From JABMMZ01 sp044341025 (GTDB taxonomy: Bacteria > Bacteroidota > Bacteroidia > NS11-12g > UBA955): 64,000 nucleotides of DNA. Both the position numbers and the translations under genes were made by a program. Numbering within the stretch: position 1 is the stretch's first letter; the number at the start of each line of letters is the position of its first letter. Location: assembly GCA_044341025.1 (NCBI GenBank), contig JBIISM010000011.1:18766-82765 (forward strand), in the 5' to 3' direction. Shown here in pieces: positions 17,729-26,223 of the stretch. Under the pieces are notes generated by a model. That model saw nothing but the letters and a program-made list of their open reading frames with translations, did no database searches and had not been told where the DNA came from.

Positions 17729-17736
17729 TATTTTCG
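17729..17736 (+). promoter_or_regulatory. TAnnTTCG -7-like element of DUF3050 gene
   Basis: TATTTTCG ends 8 nt before the ATG; a TTTG sits 16 nt upstream (17709-17712), slightly closer than the usual spacing. Confidence 0.4.
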
Positions 17737-17744
17737 CCGCCCAA

Positions 17745-18530
17745 ATGTCAACAGAAATAGAGAAGCTTAAAGCCCAGATAGAGCCGCTTCGCCAAGAAAT
17801 TATAAACCATAAAGTTTATTCAGTAATACAAGACCTTAACGACCTGCAAATATTCATGAAATACCACGTGTATGCGGTATGGGATTTTATGTCTTTGCTC
17901 AAGTCCTTGCAAAATAAATTAACCTGCACCACTGTACCTTGGTTTCCTAAAGGATCGGCCGATACCCGACATTTGATCAATGAAATTGTTGTGGGTGAGG
18001 AGTCTGATGTGGATGCCAATGGAATTCGCAAAAGCCATTTTGAATTGTACATCGATGGCATGCAGCAATGTGGTGCAAACGAAGGACCAATTTTGAACTT
18101 TATCGAAGCCATTAAACAGGGCAATAGTTTTGATGCTGCCTACCAAGAATCGAATACCCCTGCAGCAGCTAGGCAGTTTGTCGATTTTACCTTTGAAGTG
18201 ATACGCAGCGAAAAAGCCTATTTGCAAGCCGCCATTTTCACCTTTGGCCGCGAAGACTTAATTCCGGGTATGTTTATGAGTTTGGTGAACGAATTGCACA
18301 AAACATTTCCTGAAAGTGTATCTGTGTTTAAATACTATTTAGAAAGACATATTGAAGTGGATGGCGACCACCACAGCCATTTGGCTTTGGCCATGACCGA
18401 AAATTTGTGTCAAAACAATCCTGCCTTTTGGGAAGAAGCTAGCGCATACAGTTTGCGCTCCTTGCAACAACGCATCGCCTTATGGGATGGCGTGTATGAA
18501 GAAATTTGCCAAAAAAAAGCGCATAATTGA
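17745..18530 (+). CDS. DUF3050 family protein (heme-oxygenase-like fold)
   Basis: A 261-aa helical protein matching DUF3050 as I know it: IKVYS-like start, FMKYHVYAVWDFMSLLKSLQ near residue 40, then PWFPKGSADTRHLINEIVVG, and ERHIEVDGDHHSHLAL near residue 205. The fold family (heme-oxygenase/TENA/HDO-like) contains diiron oxygenases, and the His/Asp/Glu residues in HVYAVWDF, GEES and DGDHH are possible metal ligands; that is inference. The activity is unknown. It is convergent with kmo, only 29 nt apart. Its last codons contain the kmo terminator stem. Confidence 0.75.
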   Translation: MSTEIEKLKAQIEPLRQEIINHKVYSVIQDLNDLQIFMKYHVYAVWDFMSLLKSLQNKLTCTTVPWFPKGSADTRHLINEIVVGEESDVDANGIRKSHFELYIDGMQQCGANEGPILNFIEAIKQGNSFDAAYQESNTPAAARQFVDFTFEVIRSEKAYLQAAIFTFGREDLIPGMFMSLVNELHKTFPESVSVFKYYLERHIEVDGDHHSHLALAMTENLCQNNPAFWEEASAYSLRSLQQRIALWDGVYEEICQKKAHN

Positions 18531-18540
18531 TATGCGCTTT
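18511..18540 (-). terminator. kmo terminator embedded in the end of the DUF3050 gene
   Basis: AAAGCGCATA, a 5-nt loop and TATGCGCTTT form a perfect 10-bp stem. For minus-strand RNA it is followed by a run of eight T, so it terminates kmo transcripts after their stop at 18560. The stem covers the last codons and stop of the plus-strand gene. Confidence 0.8.
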
Positions 18541-18559
18541 AAGTAGGGTATCAGCAATT

Positions 18560-19897
18560 TTAATTTAAAACAAAACGTTCAATTAGGGGTTTAATTACCT
18601 CTGAATTTTGGATATCCGTATCCAGATTGTGCTCCATAATGTGCGCAATTAATGCTTCGTTTTTATAACCCATGTCTTGGGCATATTTGTAAGATGTTTT
18701 TGAAAACGAAACCAATTCGTATTGGCTTTTATACAGGTCTGGGTAGTGCGCACACAGGTCGTTGTCAATTTTCTTGAAGCGCATAAACTCAGGTCTTCCA
18801 ACCAAGTCGCGCATTTCAACAAAGTTTTTGCAAGCCAAATCAGCAATTGCATTGGCATTTTTAATACGCGCCTCTTGGTAGTTTTTAAAAATATTGTCCC
18901 AATTCGGGTAATGGGCTTCTATAATTTCATCCAATTCTTTCACGTCTTCAAAACTGCAATTCATACCTTGTCCATAGAAAGGAATAACGGCATGGGCAGC
19001 GTCGCCAATTAAAGCAAACTTTTTATTAACCCATGGGCTGCAGCGTATGGTAACCAAACTGCCGGTAGGGTTGCTCATAAAGTCTTCCACATAATTTGGC
19101 ATCATCGGAATGGCATCTGCAAAATATTTTTTAAAGAAGACTTCAATTTCTTGAGGGGTTTGAAGTTTTTCAAAACTCCTTTCGCCTTCGTAGGGTAAGA
19201 ACAAAGTACAGGTAAAGTTGCCACCAGGATTTGGCAAAGCAATCATCATAAATTCGCCCCTTGGCCAAATATGCAAAGCGTGTTCTTCGGCTTGGAAGCT
19301 GCTGTCAGGGCCAGGCACTATTTCCAGTTCTTTATACCCATAGTTTTCGTAAGTCTGAGAGTAGCTAAAACGACTGGTCTTCTGCATTTCGCTGCGCACC
19401 GCCGAAAAAGAACCATCAGATCCAAATAGGATGTCTGCAGCGATAGTCTTTTGCTCGCCATGCTCATTCTCCATTACAGCCGTGTTTTTATTTAAGTCGA
19501 CCGAAACACATTTTTGTTTGAAAAGGATATTTACATTGTCAAACTCATCGGCAAGTTCAAGCAATTTGATGTTCAACAATGAACGCGAAACGGAATTGAT
19601 GTATTGATCTTCTTTGCCATAGGCTTGGTAAGTCAATTGACCATCAACACTGTGCATCATACGTCCATTCATAGGAATGGCATCATTAAGCACTTGCTCA
19701 GCCAGTCCAACGCGTTTTAATGCTTCGATGCCTCGGGTTGAAAGGGCTAAGTTGATAGAACGGCCAGCATCTGCTTGGCCTTTTCTGATATCACCACGGC
19801 GCTCGTACAATTCAACTTGGGCACCGCGTTTTGCAAGGCAGATGGCCAACAATGAGCCACTCAAACCACCGCCTATAATGGCAATTTTTTCTTTCAT
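18560..19897 (-). CDS. kmo: Kynurenine 3-monooxygenase
   Basis: A 445-aa FAD monooxygenase converting L-kynurenine to 3-hydroxykynurenine in tryptophan catabolism toward NAD. KIAIIGGGLSGSLLAICLAK is the Rossmann FAD motif, GRSINLALSTRGIEALKRVG is the KMO-specific substrate region, and LIGDAAHAVIPFYGQGMNCSFED is the second FAD motif (GD box). Length matches bacterial and animal KMO without a long membrane tail. The start at 19897 follows a TAAGTTTG element by 9 nt; an upstream TTG would overlap that element. No kynureninase or tryptophan dioxygenase is nearby. Confidence 0.93.
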   Translation of the reverse strand: MKEKIAIIGGGLSGSLLAICLAKRGAQVELYERRGDIRKGQADAGRSINLALSTRGIEALKRVGLAEQVLNDAIPMNGRMMHSVDGQLTYQAYGKEDQYINSVSRSLLNIKLLELADEFDNVNILFKQKCVSVDLNKNTAVMENEHGEQKTIAADILFGSDGSFSAVRSEMQKTSRFSYSQTYENYGYKELEIVPGPDSSFQAEEHALHIWPRGEFMMIALPNPGGNFTCTLFLPYEGERSFEKLQTPQEIEVFFKKYFADAIPMMPNYVEDFMSNPTGSLVTIRCSPWVNKKFALIGDAAHAVIPFYGQGMNCSFEDVKELDEIIEAHYPNWDNIFKNYQEARIKNANAIADLACKNFVEMRDLVGRPEFMRFKKIDNDLCAHYPDLYKSQYELVSFSKTSYKYAQDMGYKNEALIAHIMEHNLDTDIQNSEVIKPLIERFVLN

Positions 19898-19906
19898 ATC
19901 GAGATG

Positions 19907-19914
19907 CAAACTTA
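19907..19914 (-). promoter_or_regulatory. TAnnTTTG -7 element of kmo
   Basis: TAAGTTTG on the minus strand, 9 nt before the ATG. It decides the start codon; no -33 TTG is seen at the right distance. Confidence 0.5.
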
Positions 19915-20022
19915 ACAATTAAAAAAGCATAATGTTCTATATGGTTGATGATATTGGTCAGAAAGTTTGTCATGCCTTGCGTATTGTGTTCACTGTTAAA
20001 TACAACACTTCTTTTTTTGTAA

Positions 20023-20481
20023 TTACCAACACCTATTCCTCATCGCCTTTACACTGTCTTTATCCACAGGCTTTTTTTCAAGTTTGCAATATATATCCAA
20101 GTAATACTTAGACTTCTTACATTCATTTAAGAAGAAATGCATTAGGGCTGCATTCCAAATACTAAGCGTGTAATAAGGGTCTACCGCTAAGGAATATTGC
20201 ATTTGTTGTGCGGCCTTGCGCATGTAATTGCTGTCTTTTTTAAATCCGCTGAGTGAATAATAAGCCATGCCCAAATCGTAATGGTACAAATGTCGATTGC
20301 TGCTAAATGTATCGGGTTTATAGGCTTCAAGTTTATGCACCAAGGCTTCAAAATCTGAACTGTCTAACACATGGCAAACGAAGATACTGCTGTCTTGTTT
20401 TTGTAACTGCTTATAGTCTATTGCTTGAGCAAAAGCTTGGCTTAGGCAAATGAACAGTGCAATGAACAAGGGTTTTTTCAT
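20023..20481 (-). CDS. Small secreted TPR-like protein, function unknown
   Basis: A 152-aa protein with a clear signal peptide (MKKPLFIALFICLSQAFAQ). The remainder is helical, with YDLGMAYYSLSGFKKDSNYM and MQYSLAVDPYYTLSIWNAAL resembling two degenerate tetratricopeptide repeats, and it ends with several Lys and Cys. The ATG at 20481 is preceded by a full promoter whose -7 element ends 3 nt before it, so the mRNA may be leaderless. No family name is assigned; a periplasmic adaptor role is a guess. Confidence 0.65.
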   Translation of the reverse strand: MKKPLFIALFICLSQAFAQAIDYKQLQKQDSSIFVCHVLDSSDFEALVHKLEAYKPDTFSSNRHLYHYDLGMAYYSLSGFKKDSNYMRKAAQQMQYSLAVDPYYTLSIWNAALMHFFLNECKKSKYYLDIYCKLEKKPVDKDSVKAMRNRCW

Positions 20482-20484
20482 AAA

Positions 20485-20516
20485 CAAATTTAAGATTATC
20501 GCTCTGTAGGTGCAAA
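20485..20516 (-). promoter_or_regulatory. Promoter TTTG-N20-TAAATTTG of the small TPR-like gene
   Basis: On the minus strand TTTG (20516-20513) and TAAATTTG (20492-20485) are 20 nt apart. The predicted start of transcription coincides with the ATG at 20481. The -33 box lies within a short palindromic repeat. Confidence 0.6.
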
Positions 20517-20940
20517 ATTATTAATTCTATGGAAATTTTATAATACCGCTCCTACAGAGCTCATTTTCCATTGGTATATCTTCTATAATAATTCAGCCCC
20601 TACAGGGCAAATATAATAACGCTCCGATGGAGCTATTTATCCGAACGTGATTTTAGCTCTGTAAGAGCGGCATTATGCTTGCTTCGGAGAAGCATAATTA
20701 TTGTAGAAAATCAAACACACGAGATACCCGCTCCGTAGGAGCGGCATTATAATGCACCGCCTTTGCGGTTTAATATAAATGTGCCATTGACTCGCTCTGT
20801 AGGTGCGAAATTATTATAGATGCGGCATTATAATGCACCGCCTTTGCGGTTTAATATAAATGTGCCATTGACTCGCTCTGTAGGTGCGAAATTATTATAG
20901 ATGCGGCATTGTGATACACCGCCCTTGCGGTATTAACAAA
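20501..20940. repeat. Array of short GCTCyGTAGGAGC palindromes with an 81-bp tandem duplication
   Basis: Related 13-mers occur at 20501, 20548, 20596, 20621, 20656, 20681, 20730, 20794 and 20875, mostly followed by A/T-rich ATTATTATAG-like tails, in both orientations. 20741-20821 and 20822-20902 are identical 81-bp units, and a diverged partial third copy starts at 20903. The tandem unit also carries an ACCGCCTTTGCGGT hairpin. These fill the 530 nt between flanking genes. Confidence 0.85.
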
Positions 20941-21007
20941 AATGCCTTTTATAATGCGTATCAGAATTCAATTCTAGGTTTGGATTTATGACTTTCTGTT
21001 TTTCCGC

Positions 21008-21015
21008 TATCTTTG
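21008..21015 (+). promoter_or_regulatory. TAnnTTTG -7 element of saccharopine dehydrogenase-like gene
   Basis: TATCTTTG ends 4 nt before the GTG start at 21020, implying a leaderless or near-leaderless transcript. Confidence 0.5.
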
Positions 21016-21019
21016 CCCC

Positions 21020-22351
21020 GTGAAACAAATTCTTGTATTAGGCGCAGGGCGCTCAAGCTTATACTTAATTGAATATTTGGCCAAATACGCAGATCAAGAA
21101 AATTATCAGCTCTTGGTATCCGACAAAGACGTGCAGTATGCTTCAAGCCACCTAAAGGGTTATTCTTCTATAAGTTTTGTAAACACAGACATTTTTGATG
21201 AGGCTGCTGTAGTCCCAATTATACAAAATTCTGCGGTTGTGGTTTCTCTCTTGCCTGCTGCTTTGCATATACATATTGCGAAATGGTGTTTGCAAGCCCA
21301 TAAGCATTTGGCAACAGCCTCCTACATTTCTGAAGAAATGAAAGCTTTGCACACCGAGGCGGAATCTAAAGGTTTGGTCTTCTTGAATGAAATGGGTCTT
21401 GATCCTGGCATTGACCACATGAGTGCCATGAAAATGATGGATGAGATTCGTGCGAAAGGCGGAATTATCAGTGGTTTTAAAAGTTATTGCGGTGGTTTGG
21501 TGGCCGATGAAGATGATGGTGAGAATCCTTGGAAATACAAGTTTTCTTGGAATCCACGCAATGTGGTTTTAGCCGCTCAAGGTGGTCCCGCTGTATTTCT
21601 TGAACATGGTCAACTAAAACTATTGCCTTACCACCAAGTATTCGCAATGCCAATTAATTATGGTATTCCAAATTACGGTCAATTAGAGGCTTATCCCAAC
21701 CGCGATTCCCTTAAGTACATAGAGCTTTACCACCTCAATGGGGTAAAGGATATGATTAGAGGTACGTTCAGGAAACCTGGCTATTGCAAGGCTTGGCAAG
21801 TGTTTGTTGATTTGGGCTTATGCGACGATTCCCAAGTATTGCATTTGCCTACAAACACCACCATGAGCGAATGGTTGGGTATGTATTTGCCTGCTGGTGC
21901 GGGTAACTTAAAGTCTAAACTTCAAGCCTATACCCAATGCTCCGAAGATGCCATTGAAAAAATTGACTATTTAGGTTTTTTCTCAGAAGAGAAAATTCCA
22001 ATGATTACAGGAACTTCGGCTCAAATATTAGAAGAAGTATTGAAACTTAAGTGGAAGCTAGAAGCCAATGACAAAGACCTAGTAGTGATGTTGCATAAAA
22101 TAGATTATAACTTAAATGGACAAGTCCACACCCAAATAGCGAGTATGGTTTTAAAAGGGGAGAGCAATACCCATACGGCTATGGCAAAAACAGTGGGCTT
22201 GCCTTTGGCCATTGGGGTTAAATTGATTTTGGAAAATAAGATTTCTGAAAAAGGTGTTTTAGCTCCCGTATTTGAAGACATTTATTTGCCTGTATTGGAA
22301 GAACTCAAAGGTTTTGGTATCGATTTTATAGAAAACGATTTACCACTTTAA
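21020..22351 (+). CDS. Saccharopine dehydrogenase family protein
   Basis: A 443-aa oxidoreductase with an N-terminal Rossmann motif KQILVLGAGRSSLYLIEYLA and the saccharopine dehydrogenase C-terminal region (MGLDPGIDHMSAMKMMDEIR, FKSYCGGLVADEDDGENPWK). It resembles the LYS9-type saccharopine reductase/dehydrogenase, which interconverts saccharopine with glutamate and aminoadipate semialdehyde, so a role in lysine degradation is likely but substrate is unproven. Start GTG at 21020 directly follows the -7 element. Convergent with the ZIP gene 42 nt away. Confidence 0.85.
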   Translation: MKQILVLGAGRSSLYLIEYLAKYADQENYQLLVSDKDVQYASSHLKGYSSISFVNTDIFDEAAVVPIIQNSAVVVSLLPAALHIHIAKWCLQAHKHLATASYISEEMKALHTEAESKGLVFLNEMGLDPGIDHMSAMKMMDEIRAKGGIISGFKSYCGGLVADEDDGENPWKYKFSWNPRNVVLAAQGGPAVFLEHGQLKLLPYHQVFAMPINYGIPNYGQLEAYPNRDSLKYIELYHLNGVKDMIRGTFRKPGYCKAWQVFVDLGLCDDSQVLHLPTNTTMSEWLGMYLPAGAGNLKSKLQAYTQCSEDAIEKIDYLGFFSEEKIPMITGTSAQILEEVLKLKWKLEANDKDLVVMLHKIDYNLNGQVHTQIASMVLKGESNTHTAMAKTVGLPLAIGVKLILENKISEKGVLAPVFEDIYLPVLEELKGFGIDFIENDLPL

Positions 22352-22393
22352 AAAGGCGCTTTTAATTTGACCCAAATGTGATGGATGGAAAAT

Positions 22394-23221
22394 TTATCCC
22401 AAACCAACATCCAAGGCCATCATGATGACAAAACCAATGATAAAGCCCATGGTTGCAAAGTCAGCATACTTATCTCTTTGGGTTTCGGGTATTACTTCTT
22501 CAACCACAACGTACAACATGGCACCTGCGGCAAAGGCCAATGCATAAGGCAATATCGGTTGTGCGTACATCACTGAAACTGCACCGATAACACCAGCAAC
22601 AGGCTCAACGATGGCGCTGAGTTGTCCCCACCAAAAACTTTTCAATGGACTTACACCTTGTCTTCTTAATGGCATTGCTACCGCAATTCCTTCAGGGAAA
22701 TTTTGTATGCCTATTCCGATGGTTAATGCAATGGCAGCAGACATGGTAAAATGCGGGTCGCCCATAGCTACAGCACCAAAGGAGACCCCAATGGCTAAAC
22801 CTTCTGGGATATTGTGTAAAGTGATGGCCAATACCAATAATATGGTTCTGTCCCAAGTGGTTTTCAATCCCTCTTTTTCACTCATATTGGCGTTTAAATG
22901 CAAATGCGGAATGATTTTGTCGATGATGTAAATAAAGCCAGCGCCGATTATAAAACCAACAGCTGCGGGCACCCAAGCCCAAGCTTTTCCATAGGTGTCT
23001 TCCGACATCTCTATAGCTGGGGTAAGCAGACTCCAGAAACTAGCAGCCACCATAACGCCACCTGTAAATCCAAGAAGAAAGTCGAGCCAGCGGCGGCTCA
23101 TGTTTTTGAACACCAAAACCATACTCGCCCCCAATGCAGTTAATAACCAAGTAAATGTGGTTGCAAGCAAAGCTTGCATCACAGGACTCAAGTCTTTAAA
23201 ATATTGTATTGCATCATTCAT
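22394..23221 (-). CDS. ZIP-family divalent metal transporter
   Basis: A 275-aa ZIP permease with eight predicted helices. The metal-binding helices are present: LHNIPEGLAIGVSFGAVAMG (TM4) and IQNFPEGIAVAMPL (TM5), then EPVAGVIGAVSVM and VVVEEVIPETQ. A His-containing loop (PHLHLNANMSEK) lies before TM4. It most likely imports zinc. The ATG at 23221 follows a TACATTTG element by 9 nt, whereas a TTG 12 nt upstream lies inside that element. Downstream of folP on the same strand but with its own promoter. Confidence 0.9.
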   Translation of the reverse strand: MNDAIQYFKDLSPVMQALLATTFTWLLTALGASMVLVFKNMSRRWLDFLLGFTGGVMVAASFWSLLTPAIEMSEDTYGKAWAWVPAAVGFIIGAGFIYIIDKIIPHLHLNANMSEKEGLKTTWDRTILLVLAITLHNIPEGLAIGVSFGAVAMGDPHFTMSAAIALTIGIGIQNFPEGIAVAMPLRRQGVSPLKSFWWGQLSAIVEPVAGVIGAVSVMYAQPILPYALAFAAGAMLYVVVEEVIPETQRDKYADFATMGFIIGFVIMMALDVGLG

Positions 23222-23230
23222 AGTGGTATG

Positions 23231-23238
23231 CAAATGTA
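23231..23238 (-). promoter_or_regulatory. TAnnTTTG -7 element of ZIP gene
   Basis: TACATTTG on the minus strand ends 9 nt before the ATG at 23221. It lies just past the folP stop. Confidence 0.45.
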
Positions 23239-23250
23239 ATTTAAAATTGT

Positions 23251-24099
23251 TTAAACCTTATACATTTCCTCTGCAATTTTAACACAGTCAATAGCTTCTT
23301 TTACGTCGTGAACCCTCAGAAAATGGGCGCCTTTGGCCAAAGCCAACATGTGTAATGCCGTGCTTCCATTTAAGGCTTTGCTCGGTTCTGTAGCCAATAA
23401 TTTCCACACCATGCTTTTGCGTGAAACACCTACCAAGATTGGACAGTTAAGGGTATGAAATACATCCAAATGTTTTAACAAATGGTAATTGTTGTCAAGT
23501 GTTTTTCCGAATCCAAATCCTGGATCTAGCACGATGTCTTCAATGCCAGCATCGCGGTATAATCTAAGTTTATTCTCAAGATACAATTTTACCTCATGCA
23601 ATACATCTTCATAGTGGGGCCTGTCTTGCATGGTTTTTGGCAAGCCCTTTTTGTGCATGGCAATGTAAGGTACTTGGAGACGAGACACCATTCTAACCAT
23701 GTCTTCATCGTCGTCACCCGCACTTACGTCATTGACAATGGCAGCGCCCGCTCGAACGGCATGATTTGCCACCGCGGATCTAAAAGTGTCAATACTTATA
23801 ATACAATCTGGGAAGCGTTTGATAATGGCGTCGATTATTGGGGCCGTTCGCCTAATCTCCTCGTTTTCGGTAATGCTGTCTGCGCCGGGGCGGGTACTTT
23901 GTCCTCCAATGTCAATGATGTCGGCACCTTCATTCAACATGTCTTCACATCTAAATAAGGCTTTGTCTATGGTATGATATTTGCCGCCATCATAAAAGGA
24001 ATCATCGGTCGTATTTAAAATGCCCATCACTTGCGGACGGGTAATAGAATAGTTAATATTCTTGATTTTGAGAGAATAGGGTTTGTATTCCGCGAACAT
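23251..24099 (-). CDS. folP: Dihydropteroate synthase
   Basis: A 282-aa enzyme joining pterin pyrophosphate to p-aminobenzoate in folate synthesis; the sulfonamide target. Motifs in order are VMGILNTTDDSFYDGG, DIGGQSTRPGADSI, IISIDTFRSAVANHAV, AIVNDVSAGDDDEDM, IVLDPGFGFGKTLDNN, ILVGVSRKSMV and FLRVHDVKEAID, all of the TIM-barrel pterin-binding site. The ATG at 24099 is used; a TTG 15 nt upstream lies in promoter sequence. Divergent from the DUF1599 operon with abutting -7 elements. Confidence 0.95.
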   Translation of the reverse strand: MFAEYKPYSLKIKNINYSITRPQVMGILNTTDDSFYDGGKYHTIDKALFRCEDMLNEGADIIDIGGQSTRPGADSITENEEIRRTAPIIDAIIKRFPDCIISIDTFRSAVANHAVRAGAAIVNDVSAGDDDEDMVRMVSRLQVPYIAMHKKGLPKTMQDRPHYEDVLHEVKLYLENKLRLYRDAGIEDIVLDPGFGFGKTLDNNYHLLKHLDVFHTLNCPILVGVSRKSMVWKLLATEPSKALNGSTALHMLALAKGAHFLRVHDVKEAIDCVKIAEEMYKV

Positions 24100-24119
24100 T
24101 GGATATATTTGCAAAAATA
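24082..24119. promoter_or_regulatory. Back-to-back divergent promoters for folP and DUF1599 operon
   Basis: Plus strand: TTTG 24082-24085, an 18-nt spacer, TATATTTG 24104-24111. Minus strand: TATTTTTG occupies 24119-24112, directly adjoining. Polymerase could hardly occupy both -7 sites at once, so folP and the plus-strand operon may compete for initiation. Confidence 0.6.
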
Positions 24120-24136
24120 AAGATTAAACAGCAATA

Positions 24137-24679
24137 GTGGATAATACACTTCAACAATACAATACAGAAATAGGCAAATGCCGTGAGTTGTTTGAGAAAA
24201 AGAACACCGATTACGGCGACTCGTGGCGCATCTTAAGACCTAAAAGTGTTACCGATCAAATAATGATTAAAGCCTTGCGCATTAGGAGCCTCGAAGAAAA
24301 AGGCGTAAGCAAAGTGGGAGAGGGTATCGAAGATGAGTTTATCGGGATTTACAACTATGGCATTATTGGTTTAATGCAACTCAAATACGCCAGCAAAACA
24401 GAAGACATGGGGGTGTCGGAAATTATGGCGATGTACGACCATGAGTTGGAAGAAACCCGCAGTTTGATGCTTAAAAAGAACCACGATTATGGCGAAGCTT
24501 GGCGCGAAATGCGCGTGAGCAGTTTTACCGATCTTATACTGATGAAAATTAGCAGAACCAAACAAATAGAAGACAATGCAGGGAATACTTTGGTGAGCGA
24601 AGGCATTGATGCCAATTACCAAGACATGATGAATTATTCTATATTTGCTTTGATTACCTTGCACCAAAATATTAAGTAG
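24137..24679 (+). CDS. DUF1599 protein, internally duplicated
   Basis: A 180-aa protein made of two similar halves. The first has LFEKKNTDYGDSWRILRP...TDQIMIKALRIRSLEEKG and the second SLMLKKNHDYGEAWREMRV...TDLILMKISRTKQIEDNA, each ending with an N/E-rich YNYGIIGLMQL or MNYSIFALITL helix. The KKNxDYG-W core is that of DUF1599, a family linked by genome context to nucleotide modification; the activity is not established. Start GTG at 24137. It is the first gene of a tight plus-strand operon with BT_3928-like, ABC permease and aroK genes. Confidence 0.85.
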   Translation: MDNTLQQYNTEIGKCRELFEKKNTDYGDSWRILRPKSVTDQIMIKALRIRSLEEKGVSKVGEGIEDEFIGIYNYGIIGLMQLKYASKTEDMGVSEIMAMYDHELEETRSLMLKKNHDYGEAWREMRVSSFTDLILMKISRTKQIEDNAGNTLVSEGIDANYQDMMNYSIFALITLHQNIK

Positions 24680-24682
24680 ACC

Positions 24683-26221
24683 ATGAAATTAATTACCTCT
24701 ATTTCCAGAGTTCTTGTTGGATTGTTGTTCATCTTTTCCGGGATTATTAAAAGCAATGACCCTAAAGGAACAGGAATAAAACTCAATGAATATTTTGACG
24801 TGTTTGCCTCTAGCATGCAAAGCGCTCAAGATACCTTAAAGATTTCAGTGAGTGATGACTTGGGCACCGTTGAGTATTTTGACAATACCTTTATTTCTTC
24901 CGATAGTTTTGCCAACATAGAAATCAACCAATCGGCTCCCCGAAAAGAATACTTTGAAGGCGATCAAGATTCAACCTATGGCTGCGAAGTTTTTGTGCTT
25001 AAAAATAGCGCCGTGCTGTTTAATGCTTTTTATGAACTTGGAGACTCAATTGATCCTGTGAATTTTTCTGTCAAGTTAAGCAATGGTATTTGTGCCGAAA
25101 ATAAAGCCAGTTCTAAGGCCTTGTCAGAACAATGGAATTTGAGCTTGAGCGCCAAATCAAAACATGAATTAAGCAAGCGTGTTGCAACATATCCATACGT
25201 GCAACAAGACTCATTTTGGGTAGGCGTTTTTAGAGGAATGAAACCGTACTCTTTACTGCTCTCTGTGATCATGTGCATTCTAGAGGTTGTATTGGGCTTT
25301 GCTATTTTAATTGGATGGCAACCCAAATTAATGAGCTGGTCTATCCTGCTGATGGTTTTGTTCTTTACCTTTTTAACTTGGTACAGTGCTTATTTCAATA
25401 AGGTAACCGATTGTGGTTGTTTTGGCGATTTTATAAAATTGAAACCGTGGCATTCATTTATAAAAGATTTGGTGCTCCTGTTCTTTATTTTAATTATATT
25501 TATCAGAAAGGATAAGCTTATTCCATTGTTCTCTCCTTTGTTTAGCATCAATGCAATGATTGTGGTAACTTTAAGTTCAACGGTCTTTGCCATTTATTGC
25601 AACATGTTCTTGCCGGCTTGGGATTTTCTTCCGTATAAAGCAGGCAACAATGTAAGACAAATGATGGAAGTGCCAAAAGGTCAACGCGTCACTGATTCTA
25701 CCGTAATGGTTTATGTCTATAAAAAAGACAATAAAATAGATTCTTTTGTATACCCAAATATGCCCGACTCATCATGGGCCTATGTAGACCGTTTGGACAG
25801 AATTATAGTGCCCGCTTGGAAATCCAAAATTCATGATTTTGAATTTATTAAACGCGACGAAAACGACATCAACATCAAAGATACTTTATTGGATGGAAAA
25901 GGATATTATTTGTTGCTGGTGGTAACCCATTTAGAAAAGTCGCATGAAAGTTCTTGGGACAATATAAAGTCTATGGCCATTGAAGCTAAAAAAGCTGGCA
26001 TACCTGTTTATGCTGTCACCTCAAGCCCTTTGGAAATGGCCGATGTATTCAGTAATGAAAAGCAATTGCCATTTAAATTTAACAATGCCGACGAGACTTT
26101 ATTGAAAACGATCGTGCGTTCAAATCCTGGTGTCATGTTTTGGCACGATGGAACCGTTTTGGATAAATGGAGTTGTAGAAGTATACCTTCTATGAAGGCC
26201 TTAAAAAATCTAATGAAATAA
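24683..26221 (+). CDS. BT_3928-like DoxX-domain membrane protein
   Basis: A 512-aa protein. SRVLVGLLFIFSGIIKSNDP begins a DoxX-type membrane domain interrupted by a ~160-residue periplasmic insert, then SLLLSVIMCILEVVLGFAIL, a third helix, the conserved TDCGCFGDFIKLKPWHSFIKD and two more helices. The C-terminal ~190 residues look thioredoxin-like (KAGIPVYAVTSSPLEMADVF, NPGVMFWHDGTVLDKW) but lack a CxxC pair. The CGCFG cysteines suggest redox or quinone-linked chemistry, as in MauE/DoxX relatives; this is inference. It begins 3 nt after the DUF1599 stop. Confidence 0.8.
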   Translation: MKLITSISRVLVGLLFIFSGIIKSNDPKGTGIKLNEYFDVFASSMQSAQDTLKISVSDDLGTVEYFDNTFISSDSFANIEINQSAPRKEYFEGDQDSTYGCEVFVLKNSAVLFNAFYELGDSIDPVNFSVKLSNGICAENKASSKALSEQWNLSLSAKSKHELSKRVATYPYVQQDSFWVGVFRGMKPYSLLLSVIMCILEVVLGFAILIGWQPKLMSWSILLMVLFFTFLTWYSAYFNKVTDCGCFGDFIKLKPWHSFIKDLVLLFFILIIFIRKDKLIPLFSPLFSINAMIVVTLSSTVFAIYCNMFLPAWDFLPYKAGNNVRQMMEVPKGQRVTDSTVMVYVYKKDNKIDSFVYPNMPDSSWAYVDRLDRIIVPAWKSKIHDFEFIKRDENDINIKDTLLDGKGYYLLLVVTHLEKSHESSWDNIKSMAIEAKKAGIPVYAVTSSPLEMADVFSNEKQLPFKFNNADETLLKTIVRSNPGVMFWHDGTVLDKWSCRSIPSMKALKNLMK

Positions 26222-26223
26222 AT

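Noticed and set aside
22385..22576. His-rich 63-aa gene near the ZIP gene
   Set aside because: Antisense to the ZIP coding sequence; its His content mirrors conserved codons of the transporter.
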